The notes under the pieces were generated by a model that was not told where the DNA came from, did no database searches, and saw nothing but the letters and a program-made list of their open reading frames with translations. Made by a program: the position numbers and the translations under genes. Positions 43,797 to 56,366 of a stretch of DNA of 64,000 nucleotides are shown here, piece after piece. The DNA is taken from contig JANAVB010015600.1 in NCBI GenBank assembly GCA_029216955.1, forward strand, positions 25,155,010 through 25,219,009. The letters run 5' to 3'. Positions within the stretch are counted from its first letter, which is position 1. Each line of letters starts with the position of its first letter. Origin of the DNA: Iris pallida. Taxonomy: Eukaryota > Streptophyta > Magnoliopsida > Asparagales > Iridaceae.

Positions 43797-46606
43797 TGTA
43801 ATGCCTGTGTTCGTATTTCGTATTCTTGGAATACGTATACGTATTTTATTCTTGTATTGTATGATTTCCTTCTTGGCTTGGTTTATTCCTGGTTCGGGTT
43901 GGTTGGTTCGGCTTGGCTTGGTTTTGATTGGGTTCATGATGAACCCAAGGTGAACCCCCTACCTACCACCACCCTTTGTATTTATTAGCCCTCTTCATTC
44001 TCTCTCTTCATTTATCATCTTCTTCTTCCTCATTTACTTCCTTACCTACCAGAGAGAGAAGAGAGAGGTTTAGGCAAGTGCAACTTGCTTCATGGAGGAA
44101 CTCAAATTTTATTACTTCATTCTCTTCCTTACTACATTCTAAAGCACTTTAGAACTTGGCATTTTTACTTTCCATGGCTAGATTCTTGTAGATCTAAGTT
44201 TATTTTATTTTCGGATTTTCTGGGTTTTGATCTACTTAATCTTGTTATTTCTATGTTTTGATGGTTCCATGTTGTAGAGAATTTCGTTCTACCCCATTTT
44301 GACCTATGGAAGTTCGGATTTGGGCTCCGGATGATAGAGTTATGCAGCTTGGAAGCCATGGCTTATGGTGTACTTCTTCTCGAAAATATTGGAGAAAAAG
44401 CACAGTTTTGAGCCGCATGATAGCACTTGACCGCATGAATATTCATGCGGCAAGTCAGCTTCGAAACCGCATGCACTATCAACTGGACTTGACCGCATGA
44501 CAAGTTCATGCGGCAAGTATTTAGATCGGCCGCATGAGGCTCTTGTACTCTAGCCGCATGGGGCCCTTCTTCCCGAACCGCATATGCACCCTTGCTCCCA
44601 GCCGTATAGGCATTGCTCCCTGCTGCCGCATGGGACTTCGCCCATCCCGAGCCGCGTGAACTCCAATACTCGCGAGCCGCATAGACCGCAGTTTTCCTGC
44701 TGCCGCATGAGGACCCGAGTCCTCTCAGCCGCATGATTGACTGACCCTGGCCGCATGGACTTTGAGTCTGGGCCGCATGATCCCGATTAATTCCAGCCGC
44801 ATGCGCCCTTGCACTTCTAGCCGCATGCGCCCTCTTGCCTTGGCCGCATGGGATCCGGCGACCCTGGCCGCATGAGCTCTCCTATTTGAGCCGCATGCGC
44901 CCCCTCCTTCCTGGCCGCATAAGCCTGAGCCGCATGACTTTTCATGGTCCTGTGTATTATTATTTATCATTATTTGCCCATGTTTTGTAACTCCTTTATT
45001 AGATATTTTACGTCTATTTTATATCCTTACACCTTTTGTCCTGAACTTGATAATCATGAATTCACTTGATATGTTTGGACATGATAATTGGGCATGACAT
45101 GATAGTGACCCGTAGTGGTGCACCCCTGACAAGTAACCTGACATGACCTGATAGTGGCCCGCCGTGGCGCACTCCTGACTAGTACATTTGACATGAAGAC
45201 CTGACATGAATTATCTTGAACAGCTGTTGCGACGGCTACCTGACATGACCTGACTGACAAGAATGAACATCCTGGACACCGTGGACGATTGTGCTTGTAC
45301 AAATAAACCAGTCCTGTCTTGCATCATGTCTAGGGAGGGGCTCCTGAGTACCACGGTCAGGAGAACCTATTGAAATGGACTAAGGTTAATAACTAGATTA
45401 ATATATTAGTCATGAAGAGATTTCCCAGCTACAGGCAATCCCGTTACCTGGGCGCGCCTGGGATCTGTAGCCTGCCGTCGAGTAGGGCACATTTCCAGCA
45501 CACTGTCATGTGTTGCACCCTTCAAGCTACTTAAGGGTACATGCGTTTCCTGGACGATGTACCCACCTGAATCCAACCCTGATCTTTCGACCTGGATAAC
45601 CTGGATGGTCTGCAGGGCTTGTGGCTGTGGAATAATCTCACTGCATCTTGATAGTAATTAGGCTTGTGACAACCCTAGTTAGTTAAAGTATCAAGCCATA
45701 ATTCTTGCTTGGCCGTGAAATGATTGGATGGAGTCTAACCTGTCTAGTCTTGTCTTGATCCTGTTCCAGATCGCTGCATGACCAGAATGCTTATATTTAT
45801 TTTACCGATAAATGGTGAGAATTCCAAGTTCTGCTCAGACGAAGGGTTACAACCACGGTCCTTGTTTGGTTTACGGGTTGTAACCTGGTTATCTGAATAG
45901 TCCCATGGTTATCTCATCGTATATCATCCTGATGTATTTTTCTTTAATTCCAGTGCTTACTTTATTCTAGTTCTTACTTTTATTTATACTCTTGTGCTGA
46001 TTGCTGGTTTTAGTTCCTAAGTGAAGCTTCCTTTGTGGCACTTGCTCTTTCTGGGGTCTGACCCAGCTGGTTTTGTGTGGCCAGATTTCGGAGCAGCTCC
46101 AGAGGATCTACCAACCTTCCAGCCAGATGGTGGCCACTAGACGGAACCCTGGCAACGAGTGGGTTTATTTTTGATCTCCCACTTTATTGTAAAAATATTC
46201 TTTTGAGGCGTTTAGCCGACGAGCACCTATTTAGCTCGATTGCACCTTTACTCACTGTCTGCTTACGGGCTGTAACATGATTGACAGATCCTAGGGTTGA
46301 TCATGTATGACTAAACTCTTGCTAGTCCTAACATTTTGTAACGACTAGCTTCATGATCAGCTGAATATGTAATGTTTGGGACGCCTTACTATTGTATATT
46401 TAATGATCATACATCTTGTAACTTTTACTTACTTGCTTGTGATTGAGACAATAGGCTTGTTCATGACCTTAAGAGACTGCTGGCTTGTAGATAAACCCTC
46501 ATGTATCTAGACAGCCGTGACCGTATAGCGAGATGGATTCCATTTCATATACGTAGCTGGCTATGTCTGCCCCCGCTCTCCAGTATTCTGGTTCTGGGGC
46601 GTGACA
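43797..46606 (+). repeat. Second (shared) LTR of gypsy 2 (2810 bp)
   Basis: Near-identical to 35988-38796, including the GCCGCATG island (44411-44941). It follows a PPT like a 3' LTR but is followed by the leader block TGGTTTAAGTGGTGG like a 5' LTR, so it serves both internal regions. Confidence 0.94.
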
Positions 46607-46810
46607 TGGTTTAAGTGGTGGCCCATGCAGGTCTTGTAAATCAAGATATGTGAGGGTTTACCGAATAGATGTCTCAATCAATATCCGTCCTTGATCTCTG
46701 CTCGTATCTCCTGAATCCCTGGATTCTTGTCCTGATCATGTGCTTGTATCGTTGATCTGTCCTGGTCCTTCCTTATTATTTCCTATGTCATCTTCTTCAG
46801 CGGCATAGTA
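46607..46810 (+). other. Gypsy 2 leader (second copy)
   Basis: Same block, uORF and out-of-phase ATG (46785, stop TAG 46806-46808) as at 38797-39000. Confidence 0.6.
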
Positions 46811-47514
46811 CCTGACCCGACCGATCAGCAAGGCGGAGCACCTCCCGCGGACCAGCAACAACCTGGAGATCAAGTCCAGCACTCCGGAGTAGCCTCCAGA
46901 GTCGAGCCTATTAGAGAAGAGCCCCCAGTCCAGCCAGTTCAACCTGTAGAACCTGATGATGGCACTTTAGTAGGACTCGTCAGGACCTTGATAGCTTCCC
47001 AAGATCGTCGAGGAGACGCCTTGCAACAGGCAGTGGCAGATGCTTTGACCAGAGGCGGTCATCCAGGGAACAGCGCGGCCAACAGCTTCAAGCGCTTGAA
47101 CCCTCCCTTCTTTGATGGTAGTGAAGATGCTATCGCAGCAGATGCATGGCTTCAGGACACATAGGTGGTTCTAGAAGCAGCCAAGACCCCAGAGAACGAT
47201 AAGGTGGCCGTGGTGCGCCTGCAGTTGTTAGATCTTGCCCGCAACTGGTGGGCAGCGCAGGCCGTTGGGTTAGCAGCACCCATTGCTTGGGCGGTGTTCA
47301 GAGAGAGATTCCAGACCAAGTATTTCGATGCCGTGGCTCGGTACGATCTACAGACGAGGTTCACCAATCTGAAGCAAGGAGGCAGGACGGTCGACGGATA
47401 TGCGGCCGAGTTTTCCAGACTCAGTCGGTTTGCTCCTACTTGGTGGCAACCGAGTATGATAGAGCCCATCGGTTCCAACAGGGACTTCACCTAGAGATTT
47501 TGTTAGCAGTCTAA
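46811..47514 (+). pseudogene. gag: Gypsy 2 copy 2 gag N-terminal part, broken
   Basis: It shares the frameshift (near 47439-47441) and TAA (47512-47514) of copy 1. It lacks the copy 1 TAA at 39190 (CAA is kept near 47000) and has a private TAG at 47162-47164 in place of the GAG of gypsy 1. The mix of shared and private lesions dates the duplication to after the shared ones. Confidence 0.88.
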
Positions 47515-47544
47515 CAGTTTGAGCATCAGACTTTTGATGCAGTC

Positions 47545-48742
47545 TTGAGAGCAGCCCGGAGGCATGAGTATACCTCCCAGCGGATCGTGGATAGGACCGG
47601 GGGTCGGAAGAGATCTCACGGCCAGATGAATCAGTCTTCAGCCCCAGCCCCGGCAGCCAGGGCCTTGACTATTGGAGCTCCGAGGCGGGCGGCCTCAGTA
47701 ACGTCGGTTCAGCATTCCACCCCGACGCACCCTCAGCAGCAGAAGCAGAAGCAATCTTCCGCAGTGGGTTGTTCTCATTGTGGGAAGCCAGGCCATGTGG
47801 TGGCAGATTGTCGCAGGGCGCAGGGATTGTGCCTGGCTTATGGAGCACCAGACCATAGGGTTGGATCCTGCCCGAACAGGGGTGGTTCATCATCATCCAA
47901 CCTTTCCAGCTCTTCGGTGAGAGGACCAGCACCGGTCCAGCAGCAGCAGCAGCAGTATCCATTGCCGAGGCCCTTGCCGCCTCAGTCCCATGTATTACAG
48001 CAGCAGAACCCCCAGCAGCATGCCCAAGCCCAAGCCTTGAGTCAGAACAGGCAGCGAGGATTTCAGCAGAGGGGACCAGCACCCCGAGGGCACGGTCAGG
48101 CTATGGTGATGACCGTGGAGGAAGAGTTGGCACCAGGTGAGGTAGTGGCAGGTACTATTCTCGTTAACTCATTTCCAGCTTCAGCTTTATTTGATTCTGG
48201 TGCATCCCATTCATTTATGTCTGCACGATTCGCGATACGGGTAGGATTGGAGCCCGAGTCATTATCAGTAAGGCTCAATATACTTACTGGTAACGGGCTT
48301 GTGGGGGTAGATAGAGTATTTTCCTCGTGTCGGATCGTAGTTAGCGGTAGAGAGTTCCCCGCTAGATTGATAGAGTTCCCGATGGCCGATTATGATGTGG
48401 TCTTAGGGATGGATTGGTTAAGGAACCAGTATGCTAGAATAGACTGCCATGTTGGTAGGGTTATTTTTAGCATTCCAGGAGAGCCGGAATTTTCTTTCTC
48501 TCGAGGCGAAGTTGAGCCTTCTCCTCCGATATTGCGGATGGCAGTAGCAGCAGTTCAGTTGCCCAGGATAGTGGACGAGTTTCCAGATGTTTTCCCAGAA
48601 GAGCTTCCAGGTATGTCTCCAGAGCGGGAGATCGAGTTCACCATAGACTTGATTCCCGGGACAGCCCCAGTGTTAGAGAGAGTCTACAGGATGGCACCGT
48701 CAGAATTGGAGATCTTGTATAAGATGATTGAAGAACTCAGGA
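47545..48742 (+). pseudogene. gag-pol: Gypsy 2 copy 2: nucleocapsid, protease, RT start, truncated
   Basis: It matches 39735-40932 through the CCHC knuckles (the second again CLAY), protease LFDSGASH and the RT N-terminus ([14 protein letters not shown]). At 48742 homology stops abruptly and is replaced by unrelated sequence containing a 26-bp direct repeat. The frame runs on by chance to 48810. Confidence 0.9.
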
Positions 48743-49691
48743 ATCACATAGCAACTCCTCCTCGATGGCGACCCCATAATAGGAATCACATAGCAACTCC
48801 TCCTCGGTAAGTATACCTACAACGTTATCCTGTCAGGACGGAAGCAAGTACAAATTCTACAAACTAAATATACGAAGCATGAAATGAACAGTGGTGTAAT
48901 AAACATAAATTATGGCATATCACAATCTATCATGGCAAGGATACATATGTCATAGCGACAGATGTATATATAGTATTTAAAACTGGAGCATGTACGTGAT
49001 CGTCAATAGGTGTACAATGTATTATGGCACATATAAATAAAATGTACTTCCGTACAAGTGAATAAGGCGATAGATGTACATACGCACAAATATAGCTGGA
49101 TAAGTACATACGGTATGGTAAACATATAAAATGCAACCTTGCTCGAGTTCGGTAAAGTGGGCATGATCACGTACTCAACTATCAGTTTCCCCATGACCCA
49201 AATTCTAACATGTGAGAGATACGAGAATGGTATAAAGTATGGTAGGTACTGAGAGCAGTATAAAGTATGTAAAACATGTCGAGATATCCCAGAAATGATT
49301 TGTAGGTTAAGTATCGGTATTAACATGGTTTACACACAATTCATTATATGCAGTAAATAAAGTTCGTAGAGGTACTTGCCTTGTGCAAAGCAATCGTGTG
49401 TATATGAAACTATAGATATCCGGTGTTCCGTCACTATAAAAAGGATATACAAACTTAGTTTTTATACTAAACTAAATACTAAGACACTAGTGGTGTGATA
49501 CGACTTTCTGACTGGACACCAAGCCAAGTGATGACTTTAGCATAGGTGACCAATATGAGGCGACACAATACCTAAAACAACTTTATAGGGTCTCTGTACT
49601 AAGGTAGGGTAAAGTCCAACACCAAAATATCCCAAAATCATACATAACTTCGCAAGTCGCAATTATTCAACCAGAGTCCAGATACAAGACC
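48743..49691 (-). repeat. Probable distal part of element D LTR, with junction repeats
   Basis: No credible ORF. At the left edge a 26-bp sequence (AGGAATCACATAGCAACTCC plus six bases) occurs at 48739-48764 and 48781-48806. The rest is AT-rich. Assignment to the element D LTR is inferred from element C lying between this segment and 58159, with an almost matching target duplication. The exact LTR terminus is not seen; TGACA on the minus strand near 48827 is one candidate. Confidence 0.4.
49687..49691 (+). repeat. Target-site duplication (left) of element C
   Basis: AGACC before the LTR; GGACC at 58159-58163 after the other LTR, one mismatch. Confidence 0.65.
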
Positions 49692-52600
49692 TGTAAAACC
49701 CCTAAATTTCTACTATATATATATATTTATTTATACATTAGCACTGCTTTTTTTTACTTGTATTTGTACGTCATATAGTCGTATTATACGCACGAACTAA
49801 CATTTTTTCTATTTGCTCGTCAAGTGCGAATATGTGCGAGCGTACATATTTTTAGAAAAATATTTTCTTTTTTTATAGTTTCAAAATAATATAATTATTT
49901 AGCTATTAATACCAAAATTTCCAAGTTTATTATTTTATTTATTTATTTATAAATAAACCTTTAATTTATGCAAGTACAATAATAAATAATATTCTTATAA
50001 AATGGTATACTTGAAAAGCATGTTTATGTAAATATTTTATTTGCATACGAATTTAATTCATGTATATATATATTGATTTTCGAAATAAATTATTATTGTA
50101 TTTTATTATTTATGAAAGAGATATTTAAAATATGGTTATACTTAATATTTGAGTAATTATGATAATTTCTATTGGAAAAGAATTTATTTTAAATGGATTT
50201 GAATAAAAAAGGGTTATTTAGATCGAATTAGATTAGACAAATCATTTCAAAAATCGATTTGAATTTATATGTCATTATCTGCTGGAGAATTAAATAAATC
50301 CTAGTCTTTATCCTAATAGGATTTCTACCTCCTATAAAAGGAGAGGTACTTTGGCTATTCTCTCATAAATCCATTAACAAAATTTTCACAACCATCCAAG
50401 TGCCGTGCATCGTGTCTGTGTCCCCTTTTTGCCTCCACTATGTATTATATCTTACAAATACATTCTTCATCCGTGTCCGACAGCCCCGGACACCGACTCA
50501 TCCCGTGTCTCGCAGGACACATCCACAGACTCCATCTTATCCTAGCATAAACCGCAGCAGCACCTCCCGAATCCCATCACCGTTATCATAACCAAAACCC
50601 CTTTGACCACCATCCCAATCACAGTCAATACCAGCCATCGCCACGATGATCGGCCGCCACCGCGATCGGTCATCCACACAAAAACCCCTGGCCACTACCT
50701 TTCCTACCACCACAACACTCGTCTCTTTCCAGATCGATCATCTTCCCCATCGCCATCACCCGAGGAACACACAACACCTCCAACCACGTCGAAACATATA
50801 CCACCACCACCGTAGCTACCGCCATGGCAGTCCCCTCCATTATCGCCATCCGGTCACCTTCACCCTGTCATCCGACCCCGACAATTATCACCGCCAACCT
50901 CCGACCGTCGATCCCGACACACCAACAACCAGCCCCAACACTCCCTCCTCCCGATCAAACCACCACCACCACTACGGCTACCGGCCGAAAACCCCCAATC
51001 CGCCACCAACAAAAATAATAAATTAGAAAACCGCCATGGTTGGCAAGAGCCGTCTCTCACTTCTCCACTTCTCTAAACCTCCCGTTCCGCCTACGACGAC
51101 CTCTGATCCCGACCGCAGCCCCTTCGGCGCCGCCGCCCCACCGGAGAACGCCCGGACGAGCCATCCCCTCCTCTCTCTGACTTCCCTGCCGTCCTTCGCC
51201 GGCCTCTCCACCGCTGCCTGCTCCGCGCCATGCCGCACAGACCGGAGCGCCGAGAAAACCCCCGTCTGGAACCACCGATCCAACGCCTCCGCCTCCTTTC
51301 CCGGCCGGCGCACCACCGCACCTCTCTCCCTCTCGATCTTATCTCCTCCCCGTTCCTCTCTCTTCCTTCACCTTTCTCTCTTGTTCCCTCTTTTTCCTCA
51401 CTCTCTCTCCTCTTCTAATAATGGAATAGCTGTAGATTATTTTTGTTGTTGTTGTTGTTTTGGTTTTTTTTGGTTTGTTTTTGTTCATTAATTATTTCTT
51501 TTTTTAGTATCAGTTATAGTTATTATTATTATTATTATTACAACTACCATCAGAATGTATAAATTTTCATTACTAAGTATTGTTGTTGCTTATATTATAT
51601 TTATAATTATAGCTAATATAACTATAACATATATGTATAATAGTTATTTTATTTGGGGTATATTGTAGATATAATAAATTGGATGATAATGAGTATTATT
51701 ATTTTATTGTTTACATATCATTAGTTTAATAATATTATATGGTATTCTAAAAAAATGGTTTTCTTACTTGAAAATATTATTTCCAAATTTAATTTATATC
51801 TTTAAAAAAATTTGTTCTTTCTAGATTCTCGAATATTTTTTTTTGACTAATAAAAATATAGTTTTCTACATAAAAATTTTATTTTTAACAAACTTAGATT
51901 TTTAAGTAAAACAGGTTCTCTTATATTTTAGTATTATCTAAAAACTATTTAAACTAGCAAATATAGTTTTCAAGGATTATAATCAGTTTTGAAAAATCTT
52001 ATATATATTATTTACCTAATTTCCTCCGACTAACCTCCTGTCCGTGACTAGCCTATTATTTCTATTCCCATGCCAATCTTAGACTTCCTTATGACTACCC
52101 TAACTAGTCTGACCATTCTGGACCCGATGGACCAGTCCGTGCCACCATCGGAGGCCCCTTTGCATAATTGTAACACAGAAGTCGATCATGTGCCACCTTT
52201 ATTGTACCACACCAGGCAGCTCACCAGGCATTGCGACAGGCAAGTATACCTTGCTAATTTACTGTCATATTATTTATTTTTTGTATTATTTACTTTGTTT
52301 CATATTGTTAGTTTCCTTTGTTATAAATTGCGCGTCCAAGCCACATTTGGGTGCAAGCGACTCTATTAGTCATTTTACTTTACTATATGCATGTTAACTT
52401 AGTGTTAGCGAACTACCTTCTTCTTGGGGGATATCCTTATATATCCATGGGCCATGACACTCATACTACACGATTTGAGGCATTTTATTAGGGACACGGC
52501 TTACATATTGACTAGCTATCTCTAAAGTCGTACGACGGTAGATATTCGTAACTGCTATGACTAGAGTTTAGAGACTCAAGCAGTTACAAAACTGGACGAG

Positions 52601-53316
52601 TTATGGACATGACTTGGACAATATGGGAAATATTAGGTAAGGACAGTCGCTAGTACGTATGGGAAGCCAAACAGGTAACCCATAGTTTTCGAAAAGAACT
52701 ATGGCGATATATTTGCAGATGCCCTCTGACGTTTTGGACGTTACGGACGAATACGTATGACTGGATGCCAGTTGCGTACTTATAGCCTAAAATTCTACCC
52801 ATGCGCACGAAAGTTGTCCTCTAAATTGCACATTAGGCGATTAGAATCTCCTTTGTATATTGGTGTCTAGGAGAGTCTTGCATATTATTATTTTGATAGT
52901 TTATATTAGCTTGTTCTTCTTGTATCTTGCTACGTCCCTCTGAGGACCTGGTTATTTCCCAGGTGTGTGTTCATGTCGTCCGCAGGTATCCTAGCCGAGG
53001 TCGTGGTCTTCTCTATTTCTTCGAAGATGACGTGTCTTGGACCTTTCTTGCTACTTTCGCTAATTCATTCCTATGTCATGTATCTCTTTTCTTTTTATTA
53101 GTTGGTAGTGGATTTGTCTCCGCCCAACTACATGTAAACAAACAATTCTTACTTATTTCTATAAAAGATTGATTTTATTTTGTGGATAAGATTAGTTAGT
53201 TGTGGTTTACTGTATTTTACAGCTTATGTATACATATAAGGCCCCTATACTTTGTATGTATACAGCTGGCATGTCTACGTACTTAGTCCTACATATTTTG
53301 GGACTGGGGCGTTACA
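49692..53316 (+). repeat. 5' LTR of element C (3625 bp)
   Basis: TGTAAAACCCCTAAATTTC ... GGGACTGGGGCGTTACA. TATA box at 50333; GTGTCC/GGACAC words at 50409-50530; a GC-rich pyrimidine-skewed block at about 50590-51410 inside otherwise AT-rich sequence. Predicted peptides of 60-150 residues in the GC-rich block are low-complexity (Pro/Ser/Thr/His-rich) and are not called as genes. Confidence 0.92.
50333..50339 (+). promoter_or_regulatory. TATA box of element C 5' LTR
   Basis: CCTCCTATAAAAGGAGAGG; the same box lies at 55078-55084 in the 3' LTR. The GTGTCC words begin about 75 bp downstream, in the presumed transcript leader. Confidence 0.65.
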
Positions 53317-54454
53317 TATTTTTGTGGTGGCACATGTAGGTTAGGATAAATTGTTTGGTTACCTTACCGTACCAAACAAGCCTGCGTATAGGATTAGAGT
53401 CTAGGATCTCATCCACATACTTGACCGCCTTCTCACTTGACTCTTCGAGTTGCATCTTACTTGGTCCCTTCCATCGTGATTTGTGCCCTTCTTTCGTGCT
53501 TGATAGAGATTAATAAGGTAATCGATACTAGATAGACATGTTACATTTATGCCAAAACCCCCTTAGTTTAACTCTTGTAAGTTGGATAGAATACCTTACG
53601 ACCTAACCTTTCTTGTGAACTTACTCAAGTCTTAGGCCAGTAGACAGTAGGATGACTGTATAGGCACCAACATAAGACATGACTAGATTCTTAAGAAGTT
53701 TGAACTAATTTCTCTTCTTTCAATATTAATCTCACGTGCCTATGTTTTTACTATTTTGACTATCCTATGCCGCTAATATAGCCTAGTTTTGCAAGCTTAG
53801 CATTTATTGAGCTTGTTCAAGACATATGATATTGGGGGCACCCACTAACATATTGTGAACTCAGAACCGGTGCATGATGGTCTGATCAACCTAGTGCACT
53901 TTGGTTCGCTTTTATCTATCGTTCTACGTGGATGGGGACATGGCTAAACTTACCCTCTAGAGTCCCATCCGCGATAGCCTTGGCAATTCTTTTTGAATTA
54001 CTCACTCGCCTTTGAACCACATATTGGTATTCGAAAACAACTTCTTCGGACTCATATTGGTTTTCGTCTTTCACCTATTTTAGACGAAGACTCGTACTTG
54101 ATAAATAGACCCAAAGTATCACCCTTAGTTGCCCTACCATCTATTGACAAGATAGTTAGCCACTGACCAACCAATGTGACTACTATATAATCTTTTCAAA
54201 AGGATTCACCAACCCTTGATCTCTAACTAATTTACCCTCGTTCCTTAACCTTATTCTTTTCGAACGTTAACTAGCGACCCTTAACTATCCTCTAAGCATA
54301 CACGTGATATTTTCTATGATCTAGATCACAATTTTCTACGGCGTATTTTGTTGAACGTTGTAATTGATTGTTCTCCATCGATACCCGATTGTGTCTTCTC
54401 ACCCCCCCACCTATTTTTAATTTCGAGGACAAAATTCTTGTAAGTTGGGTAGGA
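53317..54454 (+). other. Internal region of element C, non-coding
   Basis: It starts TATTTTTGTGGTGGCACATG, a diverged form of the post-LTR block of the other gypsy families, and ends with a PPT-like AAGTTGGGTAGGA before the LTR. No gag, protease, RT or integrase motif is readable in any frame. Confidence 0.82.
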
Positions 54455-56316
54455 TGTAAAACCCCTAAATTTCTACTATATATTTATTTATACATTAGTA
54501 CTGATTTTTTTACTTGTATTTGTACGTCGCATAGTCGTATTGTACGCGCAAACTTACGTTTCTCGTATTTGCTCGTCAATACGAATATGTGCGAGCGTAC
54601 ATATTTTTAGAAAAACATTTTTTTATAGTTTCAAAATAATATAATTATTTAGCTATCATACAAAAATTTCCAAGTTCATTATTTTATTTATTTATAAAAA
54701 AACCTTTCATTTATGCAATTATAATAGTAAATAATATTCTTATAAAATGGTATACTAGAAAAGCATGTTTATGTAAATATTTTATTTGCATACGAATTTA
54801 ATTCATGTATATATATATTGATTTTTGAAATTAATTATTATAGTATTTTATTATTTATGAAAGAGATATTTAAAATATGGTTATATTTAATATTTAAGAA
54901 ATTATGATAATTTCTATTGGAAAAGAATTTATTTTAAATGGATTTGAATTAAAAAGGGTTATTTAGATTGAATTAGATTAGATAAATTATTTAAAAAATC
55001 GATTTGAATTTATATGTCATTATCTATTGGAGTATTAAATAAATCCTAGTCTTTATCCTAATAGGATTCCCACCTCCTATAAAAGGAGAGGTACTTTGGC
55101 TATTCTCTCATAAATCCACTAGCAAAATTTTCACAACCATCCAAGTGTCGTGCATCGTGTCTGTGTTCCCTTTTTCCCTCCACTATGTATTATATCTTAC
55201 AAATACATTCTTCATCCGTGTCCGACAGCCCCGGGCACCGACTTGTCCCGTGTCTCGCAGGACACATCCACAGACTCCAACCTAACCTAGCATAAATCGC
55301 AGCAGCACCTCCCGAATCCCATCACCGTCATCACAAGCAGAACCCCTTCGACCACCATCCCTATCACAGTCAATACCAGCCACCGCCATGACGATCGGCC
55401 GTCCACACAAAAACCCCTGGCTACTACCCTTCCTGCCACCACAACACTCGTCTCTTCCCGGACCGATCATCTTCTCCATCGCCATCACTCGACGAACACA
55501 CAGCACCTCCACCTACGCCGAAACATATACCACCACCACCGTAGCTACCACCGTGGCAGCCCCCTCAATTGTCGCCATCCAGTCACCCTCACCCTGTTAC
55601 CCGACCCCGATAATCACCACCGCCATCCTCCGGCCGTCGATCCCGACACACCAATAACCAGCCCCAACACTTCCTCCTCCCGATCAAACCACCGCCACCA
55701 CACACGCACCACCACTACGGCCACCGGCCGGAAACCCCCAATCCGCCACCAACAAAAATAACAAATTAGAAATAGGAAGCCCTCACCTGAGCCCTCCGCC
55801 ATGCCTCGCTGCCGGATCCCGGCGTCGCCGTGGTTGGCAAGAGCCGTCTCTTACTTCTCTACCTCTCTAAACCCTCCATTCCGCCTCCGACCACCTCCGA
55901 TCCCTCTCGATCCCGACCGCAGCCCCTTCGGTGCCGCCGCCCCACCGGAGAACGTCCGGGCGAGCTGTCCCCTCCTCTCTCCAACTTCCCCACCGTCCTT
56001 CGCTGGCCTCCCCACCGCTGCCTGCTCAGCACCACGCCGTGCAGACCGGAGCGCCGAGAAAACCCCCGTCTGGAACCACCGATCCAGCGCCGCCGCCTCC
56101 TTTTCCAGCCGACGCGCCACCGCACCTCTCTCCCTCTCGATCTTCTCTCCTTTCTGTTCCTCTCTCTTCCCTCACATTTCTCTCTCGTTTCCTCTTTTTT
56201 CTCACTCTCTCTCTCTCTTCTAATAATGGAATAGCTGTAGATTATTTTTGTTGTTGTTGTTGTTTTGGTTTTTATTGTTTGTTTTTGTTCATTAATTGTT
56301 TCTTTTTTTAGTATCA

Positions 56317-56366
<50 letters not shown>

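Larger units (their letters stand above)
35988..48742 (+). mobile_element. Gypsy element 2: tandem LTR-internal-LTR-internal array, truncated
   Basis: LTR 35988-38796, internal 38797-43796, shared LTR 43797-46606, then a second internal region 46607-48742 that breaks off inside RT. It is the same lineage as gypsy 1 (Tekay type) but a different subfamily, with another LTR word island. Both internal copies share the same gag frameshift and TAA, so the array probably arose by unequal crossing-over between LTRs of already defective copies. No partner TSD is identifiable because the right end is deleted. Confidence 0.9.

Noticed and set aside
51036..51491. 151-codon ORF and overlapping antisense ORFs in the element C LTR (also 55801-56311)
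   Set aside because: Low-complexity Pro/Ser-rich product, frames open on both strands because of GC-rich composition, and the two LTR copies do not keep the same frame and start. Kept only as a finding on the GC-rich block.
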